Positions 40,001 through 52,000 of a DNA stretch of 64,000 nucleotides are shown one piece after another (position 1 is the first letter of the stretch; every line of letters begins with the position of its first letter). A program made the position numbers and the translations under genes. The DNA lies in assembly GCF_023101765.2 (NCBI RefSeq), contig NC_064225.1, positions 2,046,001 to 2,110,000 of the forward strand, written 5' to 3'. The notes below the pieces were generated by a model. The model searched no databases and was not told the DNA's origin. It was given only the letters and a program-made list of their open reading frames with translations. This stretch comes from Spodoptera frugiperda (taxonomy: Eukaryota > Arthropoda > Insecta > Lepidoptera > Noctuidae).

Positions 40001-43000
40001 TTTTAATGCAGAGACCATATTAGTTGGTATAATGTAGTAACAGGTTACATTAAGACCTTTTTTTTAATTTGCTTTGACGACGTTTGGCTGCTAATCTCGC
40101 CTTTGTATGTTTCTCACATAATAAAGGGTGAACATATTGCTTAAGTTCAGAAGTCTGAAGACTTCCAGACTATACATATACATCCTACTGTCAATTTTTA
40201 ATTATGGGAATCATTGTTTTTCTGGTAATGTATGAACCGCACAACATTTTGGTCAGCATTTATACCTGTTTACTTCTTGGCCATCGACATAGTCACGTGA
40301 AATTAAAACGTTTCGTTCGAATCTTATACCGAATGTAAATACAAAGGCGTACAGGCGTAGATATAAAATTAAAACCCATTTTCCTCAATTACTTGTGAAA
40401 CTGGTTTCATGAGGCTACTAGCTAACAAAATGAATGATCAAGATAATAGATATAACCTAGGTAGAAGCATACGTTTGATATTGTAATTAATTGCCAAGTT
40501 GACTGCACGGTTGGTGCGGTGACTGGGCAACCGGCTGCCGGGCAACGTATAGTAGGTTCGATTTCCGCACGGAACAACTCTGGGTGATCCACAAATTGTT
40601 GTTTCGAGTCTGGTGTCATGTTTATGTGAACTTGTATGTTTGTAAACACACCCACAACGCAGGAGGAAATGCTAGTGCGGGGCAACGTTTTTAATAAAAA
40701 AAAGTAAACTGTTAATTACGATCACGTTCCATAACTGAAAATTCCGTCCTCAAAAAACCCAATAATACTTTGCTCAAGATGGTATGATAGTAAATTAGCG
40801 ACACGGGGGATTCCTGTCAGAGACCTCGATGACGTCATCGCGGCCATTAAAGTAAATGGTAGACGAGGAAATACATTATGTATAAAGATACATACAACTT
40901 GTTATGCTACAGTAGGAATGTCAAGGACTTTTTAAGGCTATGTTTGAAGATGGTGCGAGGATTCGATACGTGGATACGTGCGAAATACGACGGGCCTTTT
41001 TGCGAGTCGCGTGATTTGTATGTTAACGTTGGGATAAGTATTAAGTATAAATAAATTATCTTACTAGCTAATAAGACACGACACTGTACATGTACAATGC
41101 ATCTCTGCCTACCCCTTCGGGGACAAAAGGCGTGACGATACAAACATATTCTTAAAACTTTGCATTTAATACGAACTTTGGATTCATAATAGAAATTGAC
41201 CTTCTGTTTTATGTGGTACATTACTCCTTACCTTGACTTCTGCACATAGGCGATGCTCTCACTCGGGACCGGTGGTTTTAGCAAGTTCGCTAAATGTGCG
41301 CACGAGTACAAGCTAACACATTGCCCCGCCACACCTTCAGGGGTGTAGCAGTTACCAGCTGGCTTCGGTGGACAGCACACCTGGAAATCAGAAGTATGGT
41401 TTTAAATCTACTGTCTGTAAGGGTGTGATGTTGAAGCTGATGAAGGGTTTACTAACAGAGATCGGACAAACTTAAACCTTAAAGCTGTTAAATTAATGGC
41501 TAATTTATATAACCTATCTATCTGTAGATTTGCTTACGGTATTACGTTATTAAAACTGGTTGTAAGTCTAAAATCCACCTGAAAATGAAGGGATTATGGC
41601 AAAACAATCTAGTCATGTACCAACACAATTCTAAACTTTGAACTGTAACAGAAACTTTAAGAAAGATAGAAAATGTCCAATAATTTTGTCCGATTAGGGA
41701 ATATGGCCACCAGTTGCTTCGAGCCTTTAATTTCTTATTCTCCTTCAAAAAACATTTTTGCGATAAATAAATAAACCAAACTCCTCAAACAGTAATATCT
41801 AAACAAACACTACTAAAAGACGTGCACAAAAACCCTCCGAAGGTCCTCAAAGTGATTCTTGTTTGAGGAAACCTCTGAATGGGGAAATCAAAGAGTGGTA
41901 CACAAAAAGTGTAATCGTTGGCGCTTAATTCATTGTGCCTTGGTCCTTCGGGAGAGGGGGCGGTTTGCAGACAACCGAACTGATTGATGTCGTGACGGAT
42001 AATAGAGATGATGGACCCGTCAAATACAGTTTTATAATACGGTAGTTTCCTACTAGTCAAATTCAATACTTTTATCGAAATGTCAAAAACGTTACGTTTC
42101 TATGAATTTTGTATGAAATACTCTATTATGACGTCATTAGATTTTTACGTCCGTCCGTCCGATGAACCGAAGGAACTTGTTCTTGTGTTTACTTTTAAGT
42201 GATCGGTGACGCCTGAAGTTAATCATTAGTTGTATGAACTTTCTGGATGCCTAGTACAATTCTGAGGTTTTGGATCAAGGTCGTTTCGTTCAAGTTATAA
42301 GTATAATGGCAGTAGTTAGTTTCAAGTATTTATTAGTCATACGTTAACACTATATTTCTTTTCCACGGATTTTCTTTGGTAAAACCCATTTACGTTTCCT
42401 ATTCTATTATACTTTAATATGACACTATTTCGATACATGGACGTACACAGTAATGCGTCCATTGTTAATAGTAGCTTATACGTCACTGATCACGTCATGA
42501 CATTTTTTCCCTGGTTTTTATGCGGTTTCAAGGCATTTTTTGTATTTATTTTGCATTATTCTTCTATTTAAATAGGTTAATTAGTTTAGTAGTTGCGTAG
42601 GATTATTTAGGGCCATCTGAATTGAACTTTCTATTTATTTATTCTGATCCTAACTATAATGTCATCCAGTGATAAAAATAATTACGACACTGATTTGTAA
42701 GTTATCATGGTGTACGTGAACATTAGTTGTCTCGTTGCTGATATGGTGATGATGAATTAGTTACATTAAAGATTAAAGAGCAAAGGAGTATATAGTATAC
42801 TTACAGCAGGTGCAGAACCAATGTAACCGCATTGTGACTTCTGAAGCAGCTCAATGTCTTGAGTGGTCCTATCCTTCTTGTTGATCAGGTCCAGTAGGAC
42901 TTGACAGTTGTACACCGACACACACTGGCCATTCGCCCCGCTAGGCGTCCGACATGAAGATTCTGCGAAAAGAAATATAGAATTTAGCAAAAATATTCCC

Positions 43001-46000
43001 TGTGACAGATGTAGAAAGGTCCAAAATTGATTGAAGAGGGGTGCATTTAACAATTGGAGGAAGACTATACATTATGTAGGGGTAGGGTACAAAACAAATC
43101 ATAAAATAATAAAGATCAATCATGATGAACCAAAACCAAAATACACGTACCTAGAAATAAAAAATATCGTAAAAAAGACAACACACGTAAATCCTAATGA
43201 GGGTTTCGCAAAACCCTTTTTGATTGTAGACGATTTAAAATGTAAAAACGGATCCCTGTGTAAACCCTTCACGATAAAAAAATAGTATTAGGTACACGTA
43301 GGTAAGGGAGGTATAGGTTTGCAAACGCTTTAGCCAAATCAGGTAAGTGACCAATGTATGCCCAATGTTCCGAGAATGTTAGAATTTATATGTATGGTTA
43401 GAAGTTAATTATCACTGCCTGGATTGCTCCGTCTGTCTATCCAACTGACTACCTTACTCAGAAGAACGTTAATTAGGTCTATGACACATTTAGGGCTCCC
43501 ATCATATTTGTTGGCAGTATCTAGATAGTTTACTAGAGTTGCAAAAGATGATGCCTGATCCGGAGCTGCGGACTACCTAGCGGGTTTACCGGGGCTCCGG
43601 TTCAAAAAGCAGGATTAGGAACGGGGTGGTTTTTAGTCAGTAAGAGTCTGACACTCCCTCTCGCCTCGCCTAAGGCGAGAAAAGTCGTTGGATGATTTCC
43701 CCCTCAAAAAAAAAGAGTTGCAAAAGATGACAAGTACTGAATAGTTGAAGAATGTTTATATACCGAGAGTATTAAGGTGGTTTTTGTTTAGTAACGCCTT
43801 TTACAATTCAAGAAAAAATCAGAAAGAAAGAAAAATTATCGTGATCGAAACTCGACTGAACTATAAAACATACCCTTCTCGTGGGAGGTGTCTGTGGATG
43901 ACAATTGAAAGTTAAAAGTTCAAATGCCAAAATTAATGGACTTACTTTAAAGGCTTCAATATTACCTGGTGCTTGTTTCTTATCTAAATGGCCTTCTATT
44001 GGAGTAGAAACAAAAAATGAGATGTGACACTAAATCAGACGAACGTTTTAATACAGATTGATGTTTTCCAACCATTCAGTAGTTATATTTGTCTAGTATT
44101 TGTACTGAACACACAATATCATATTCTGTTTGTATTGCTGTGAGTGCTAATGTATGCAGTCATTCTAAATATTGATATAGACTTACAAGGCAGTATGAAA
44201 CGCTTGTGTATATGTGAAAATATGTACAGATTTATTGAGCGCTGCTTTACGATAATTTTGTTTGTGTAGATACGGTTACTAAAAAGAGATATTTGGCCTG
44301 AATTCCATAGAATATTTGTCCAAATTCTGAATGCAAAACATCAGATAGATTTGGTATTTAACGGGTTTTAATTTGTAGCTCGTATTTACAAACGCTTTTC
44401 ACAGATCAAGGTAGAATCATACAGTTCAAAACGTCTAGATTCTCTAAGTTTGATAACCTAAAGCATACACCACTTGAATAAATAATTGAGGAATGCTACT
44501 AATCATTACGTTGCGATCAGTAGGAGCCGACCAGCGGGTAAAACCGCGCGAGATAAAGACATATTTGTCATATGTTCCATAGATAATGTGTCAAAGTTTT
44601 AAATGGAAATCATCAGATACAGATATTGCCATTGATGTGTTTAACCTCTTGTATGTATATGTTATAAGACACAATAGAAATTTCATTGTGTCTCGTGAGG
44701 ATCCACGTCTCTGCACACGACGGGTTAAATTAGTAGTTACTGTTTACAAACGCTTTTGACAGGACAAGGAAAATCGTTTTCTAGATTAAAAAAAACATAC
44801 CCTTCTTGTGTGAAGTGTCTGTGGATGAAAATTGAAATTTATAAGTTCAAATGCCAAAATTAATGTAGTAAACTAAGAGGCACTAGTGATTTTAATATTA
44901 CCTGGTGCCTTTTCGTCATCAATATCATTCTCTGTTGAGTAATAAAACAGAAATGTTATATTAGACCAACTCAAAAGATCGTTTATTTGGACAATGATAC
45001 ATACAATATAGAGATCACTCATATGATTTAAATAAAACTACAAGTAGTACTCGTCCACAGAAACATAATACAACTAAATATTTCAACTAAAACCGAAAAT
45101 TTTAATTTTCAAACAAAATGAATAATGAAATTAATTAAGTATTATATTCTGTGGGGTCAGTTCTATGTTTCTTGACCATAGAAGAGCTGTACTATTGTAG
45201 GTTATCTAGGAATATTACGGGCATGCGGCACAGCTATTATAATTCTGTATTTGTAAAGAGTGTTCAAAAAAGCTCAAACAGAAAAATACAATTTTTGGCT
45301 TAACTACTGGGCCTATTTCGCATATTTTTCGTATATTGTCAGCCAAGATGATAACAAATATGTGGTTTAAATTAAGTCATAAGAGGTTTCCCCATACGGT
45401 ATATGTATTTAATAATGAACTTACCAGTACTGTTACTAATTTCATTGGTGGTAACTGGAGGGACTTCTAGAGTTGCGAAAAAAGTTCATTATTTTTAGAA
45501 AATGTATTTGATCGATTAATAGCTATTAATATCCGGGAAAAAGACCATCGATTCTAATTTGGCCTTGGAAAGTATTATCTGAGTAGTGTAGAGTTTCGTT
45601 GTCCGATCTAAACAAGCGTTTATTCTATTTATTTTATGGGATAATAACTCATAACGTAAATGGCTAAAAGTGGGTGTGGAATTTCTCATCTCCGCCTCTA
45701 TGACTGTATATTCATATATTTAAACCCGTCATGTAATGTTACGTTATGTATAACGTTAATTTCAAAATTGTTAAACACATCACAGTGATTGGCTACTACC
45801 AGAAAGCTAATGTTATCATTTGTAGCCGTTTCGCTGTTTAAACCCGGCTTTTGTTTTATCAAATGAGATTAGTCAAACATAAACGAATTTCAAATAGCCT
45901 TTTGTTGATTTGTTTTGCTTTATGCTTGAAAATTGTTACATTTTGATATTATGGCCATAAGTTACGGTAGATGCAAGAACAAAGAAATAAAAAAACCATG

Positions 46001-49000
46001 TGTTTTGATAATTACATTGATGTAAACTGTTTATGGACAATATCACGGTTCACGCGATAGTGCATAATTCAAGACTATTTGCTAATATTTTTTTTGTGGA
46101 AATTGGATGGACACGATCTTATCCAAAAGGAATTTGTTTTAAAAATATAGATGTCTCTAATTTGTTATTGCGTGTTAAGTTTTTTCTTACATTGCCATAA
46201 CATTGTTTTATTCTATGGTGTCTAATTCAATATACTCCTTAATCGATTCGATTGAGTTTTGTTATATTTTTGTTGAACTTACCAGTTTCAGTTCCATTGT
46301 GAACTTGTACTTCAGGTTTTGTAAATTTAGATTTTACGTTAGGGTCTACCTCTAGCTCTACCTCTGGGTTTACCTCTGGGTCTACCTTTGGGTCTACTTC
46401 TGGGTTTACCTCAGGGTCCACCTCTGGGTCTACGTCAGGGTCTACCTCAGGATCTACCTCAGGGTTTACCTTATGGTCTACCTCAGGGTCCACCTCTGGG
46501 TCTACCTCAAGGTTTACCTCAGGGTCTACCTCAGGATCCACTTCAGAGTCTATCTCAGATTCTACCGTAGTTGGTGCCTCAGGTACTGGCATTGCTAGAG
46601 TTAGAAAATCAATATTATTAAATAATTAGATCTCTAACTACTAACGTTCAGAATGAACAGCTAATAATTTGTAGCAATTAGAAGAATAACAACATCAAGG
46701 ACATTTTTTTATAAATAATCGAGAAGACACATAGGTGAAGTTACACTAAGCAAAGTATTATAACAGATGGGTGGCATTAAGACAATTGTAATTGATTTTG
46801 GTAACTCACCAGTGGTTTCTAAATCGCTTTCTGTCAAATCAAAGAATGTCATTTAAAGGCGATGAGAAGAACAACGCAAATTTAACAGTCAGAATAGATT
46901 ATTTCAGTTTGCACTAAAAAGTGTCGTAAAATTCCCAAACATGGTAAATCACTTCACAAAAATTCCAAAAATCCTACAATATTATATTCTGAATAGGAAG
47001 GTAGGCAGGCCTTTGCCCTGCAGTTGGACGATCATAGCTGATATCTAAAATCTACAATATTAACACATTGAACGCCGTGGTGGTCACCGGTGATCGACGT
47101 TAGCGGAGGATTTGCCTTCAACAGTTTTCTATTGGCAGTCAAAGATTTAAACGAAAGGTTAAATTGAATTGGAAAAGAAATCGCCAGTAAAACAACTCAC
47201 CTCGTACCACAGGTTCGGGTAATTCTTCCGAAACTTCTGGCAAAGAATTTGTCTCATTTCCTACATCTATTTCTGTAGATTTAGAAATTGTTATTTTAAT
47301 ACGTGTATTATCATTACAAGCTTATACCGTATATGGATAATATGCTCTTATTTTCACTAAAGGACCGATAGGCAGGCTTTAAAGTCTTAGTTCTTTAAAT
47401 GACGTTGCAACATGCAACACGAGTATCTTTGCAACGTCTTCCTAAGTCTAAGCTTGCGGATCAACCACTCATTGTTGCTACGAATAAATCTTGCATTATC
47501 ATTAACAAGATTTTTTTTTTGCTTCTAAAGACCTTAATATTGTTCTTATTCTGTTCTTTATAAAGAACGAGTGTAATTTGTCTGATGCAAAATATTTCAA
47601 TGACCGAAAGTAAACCATGGGTGAAAGTCTTTAAAATTCAAAATAAGCAAACACACTTTTAGTTGAAATATCGATTATGTGTGGTGTTATCGTATAACTG
47701 AGTTTGGCGATACCTGATTCAGTAAAATAATTTAATTGTTATATACAGAAACAGTCTTTGATTTTAGACAAGGATTAAGAAGTAGTGCTTTTCAAAGTGT
47801 GTTGGCAGAAGAAAGATTGTGAAAAGACGTATTTACAAGTCACAAAGATAACAAACGACCGAAAGAGAGTGAACCATAATTGAACGAAGTTAAAATTTAA
47901 AATCAAGAAACTCACTTTTAGGAGGTGGTCTAGCAGTTTTGCTCGGTGTTATCACTGAGTGTGGCGGTATTTTTTCTAGTAAAATATGTCATTTGTTATT
48001 TACAGAAACTGGACTTATGATACAAGATATAAAGGTCTTAAAAGAAGTACTTAACAGAGTTTGTTTAAACAATATTTTAAATATAACAGACTTACTTCCC
48101 GGGCGCTTTCCAATTTTTCTAGCTGTTGATAGAAATGTTTTAAAATAGTTATAAAGAGTTCGGCGTAATATTTTAAAAACAAATCTGTCTTTCAAAAAGT
48201 TACTTACGCCGCTGTTTATACCCTGGGCGACGGCCAGGACGGCCGGGACGATGATTAGGGCGGCCTAACGAAAACATGATGATAGTAAATTAAGTAATCG
48301 TACTAGATATTATGAAATAAATGTATAGCTTCAATATTTAAACGTTAAAAACTCACCATACGGATCGTGAACAGACGAAGAAGGAAGTAAACTTCCTGTT
48401 GAAATAATACAAAATAATAATAAACTAATTAATTGATTGGGAAACAAACATTAGTTTGAAGAAAGTGTGAAAATAGAAACAAAATTGTACAGAGATTAAG
48501 ATTTCAATAAGTGAAGACCAAACTAAGATCTAAATCAGAAAGGTTTTTGAAATAAGCAAGAGCATGTTTAATTTACTTCTGAAAGAAAGCTAAAATAAGA
48601 TTGCCAAAACGTTTTAAATTGTAGAACAAGATACAAGAAGATGCCAACTAGATAGAATAAAAGCACTACTAGTGCAAAACACACGCTTTCAATTTAAGAA
48701 AATAGTATTCAAAGAACAAACAATCAATCAATTGAACATAGGAAGAATCTTCATGAAGAAGGAGATACATTAGCAAAGGCTGCTAAATTGAGAACTACAG
48801 AAGAACAAATCATAGTTTTCTCAATGCACACACAACTCACCGATAGGTTTAATGATTACAATTTGTGGCCAATATTTGAAAAGCTTGTCTGTGAAACATA
48901 AGATTTTTTATTAGACACATTCACCCTTCATCGTTTAATATCATAATCCTTCCACGTAATGCTCTTTGTTACGCCAAATTAAACCCTAATAGCACGGTAA

Positions 49001-52000
49001 GGTTAAGTTTGTTTTCTCTAACAAATATTATATTCTCTTCATCATCACATTAAGAAATGTTAAGAAAATCAGCGTCATACTCTTTTTAATCAACTTTTTT
49101 GTCAATAGTTTTGGGATTATCATGGGAAGCATTATCAATGTTTATAGTTTTAGCATTCTAAATTTTATCATTTTCCTTTTTACTTGACTCACCTTTCAAT
49201 CGATCATCGTATTTCGCGTAGATTTCTGTTAAAAAGTTATAAATGACTTTAGTTTATTTCCTATTTGGTTTATTATTTTCAATAACAACTGCGATTAAAC
49301 AGCTTTTTTTTATACCACGACGGTGGTAAGAAAGCGCACGGTCCACCTGATGGTAAGTGGTTACCGTGGCCTATGAACGCTTGTAACACTTGGGGCATTA
49401 CATGCGCCTTGTCACACTTAAGAAATCTATTTACTCCAATCTTGAAGATATACATACTACCTTTAGCAAATACCAATGTTTTTTCGATTAGATTTAATTT
49501 CTAATGAAAGTAATGCCAGTTTTAAACACTTACCACTTACAAGTTCTGTTAAACAAAATATAAATAAATTTTAATTAGCAAATGTTAATAGCAAACTCTA
49601 AGGTTCTACTTACAGGCTTAAAAAATATGTTCGTACCTTTTGGTTTTGGTTCATCTAAAATATTTTTAAATGGCAATAAACAAAGATTTATGAGTAACCT
49701 TGAAAATATGTCATTGTCATTAAATTTATTATGGAAGCTAAGGGATACCATAGTATGGAATTTGGTGCTTTAGTGGTTATTTATTTCAGGGTGCTTAGAC
49801 AGTAAGTATTTACATCACAATTTTAGAAAATAAGGGTGCTGAGTACAATTTATTGTACAATTATAGTTGATCTCATATTATATAATATTCTTAGAAACAC
49901 AAAAGAGATTTAAAATAGAACCGTATTTCTTACAAAAAAAGTTTAAAATTAAATGATAAAAGGTTACCTTCAATAACATTTTCATCTGCAATAAATAGGT
50001 CTTATAATTTAGGGATTCTTATTTAATTAATGTTTTGGAAAAATAAGTTGTATGTCAAGAATGTCGAAGTTTATTTTACAAGTAATTGTATTTGTCTTAC
50101 CATCCTTTAATGTAAGTTTTTCTAGTAAAGAAAAAAAATAATGTAGTTATCTTAAATGATTTAAAAAAATAGTATTTTATTTTATTATTGTTGTATATTC
50201 GTTAACTCACCCTTATTCTTTTTAGGGTTCCGAAACTTATCTGTCAAAAAGATTATCACTCTAAATTATTATAATATAAATATGGGCAAGGCAATTTCCA
50301 CTTTGCCGGAATGTGATTTAGGCTTATTTTAGCATACTAATTATGAGATTTTTGCGGTAATAGTGGCGCTATTGTAGTTTTTGGGTCTTTCAACCTCTTA
50401 TATATCAATTGGTACTTGGTAGCATATAAAAAACCAAAACTATGTACACAGGTACAGGGAAAATAACCTTTATTTCAATGCAATAACATTTATGAAGAGG
50501 ATACAGTAATTTTTCACATTATAAATAACTTTTAAAATATATTATCAATTTATCCCAACCCGCCAAATTGCTTTAAAAGATTTTCAACCTTTCTGTCCTG
50601 CAATAAAGTTAAAAATCAATTGAAATGAACTAACTACCTTATTTTACTTTTACAATATTATTATTATGAACTTGAAATAATATTTTATTGTAACCAATCC
50701 ATCAATCTCTTATTACAGTTCAGGTTATACACATATAACCTCAGTAAGATATGAGCTGCCAATGTTTGGCCTTCACTGTTTTTTTTTTAATGTTTTGCTT
50801 GCTATCTCAACGTCGAAGATGCTCGTGTATCTTCGTATAAGTTCGTGGAACTTCGTGATTTGCAAATTAATATTATACTGTATCTCTTTATGTATGTTTT
50901 TTTTTGTTTCTACCTGGTTTGTTTACTGTATGTGTATTTTGTATGTCAATAAAAATGAGTCGGCATATTTTCGCGTAACTCCGAAACGGCTGTGGTAAAT
51001 TGGATAAAACTTTTTTGTCGTGTTATTGTTAGGGCAAGGTTTGTGTGCAATATAATTCTATTAAGAAAATGGTAACCCTAAAAAAGAGTGGGAGCCGTCA
51101 TTTAAAAAAAAAACTTTAGCTTTTAGATAATTTGAGTGTAAAACCTAGCTTCACTGACAGACAGACTGACGGACAATTCAATTTGACGTTTCAAAAGTGC
51201 ATAATTAAGGATTAATTGAGATAAATACTTTGACTTTAAATAATTTATATTTATGTACCAATATCTTCTAAAATTATAATTCCTTAAACATTACATTAGC
51301 TTGTTTAGCTAAGCCAAGATCATTCGGCATGACAACAATACAAGTTATATGCACTTAGTAGGTATTTAACCGAACATTATTTTCCTTTCAAAGTGACTCA
51401 TAGTTCTTAGAGTAGAGGTTATTGAATCGTACGTACGTATATATAGCTATACATAACCAGTTTATCATGGACTCTCTTTGTATGATCTTCCCGTATATTC
51501 AACGGTCAGTTTATATTGGTTCTGTATAGCTTCAACTGTACCCGTGTGTTCAATTAAGTATAATATGCGGTTCATATTTCCTTAGCCATATTCCTTGACG
51601 TTAAAGGATTATTTACTTGAACTTTGAATGCTTTAATTAATGTTGTTGGCTGTGGTTTCCATATCCTTTTTGAGGGACCTTTAACCGACGAGTGTGCATG
51701 AACAGACTGATGACTGTTGATGAAGCGAAAGAGGTGTGTAAGAATCTTAGCAATTGGCGTTCCATTTTCTCTGCCTACCCCAATTGGAGACAGGCGTGAG
51801 GTTATGTCTGTATTTTGTTTTTTTTTTCTTTTCTTTTAGTGTAAAATTGGTCACATTTGCGAGGTAGTTCTAAGGTCACGAGTAGGATCTATAATTAGAA
51901 GAGTTCTGAATTGCGCAAAAAAACACTCACAAAGTCCAATTAACAGGTTCACTTTTTATATCAACCTTGATTGTTTTAAAGCCAGTAAATAAAACTTCTA

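Noticed and set aside
40422..40685. 87-codon minus-strand frame with CPAAGCPVTAPTVQ-like text
   Set aside because: This is the familiar translation of a tRNA-derived lepidopteran SINE.
41785..42066. 93-codon minus-strand frame between clip exons
   Set aside because: No family motif, not bounded by phase-compatible splice sites, and would break clip continuity.
44188..44242. Splice-like bounded segment in the array (55 nt)
   Set aside because: Length breaks the frame and the acceptor side is poor.
46388..46570. Plus-strand Gly/Leu/Pro-rich frame
   Set aside because: Antisense shadow of the EVDP repeat exon.
51931..51951. Possible extra 21-nt array exon in intron 1
   Set aside because: Phase would fit and donor is gtgagtg, but the acceptor lacks a pyrimidine tract and the exon would end in T, unlike every other array exon.
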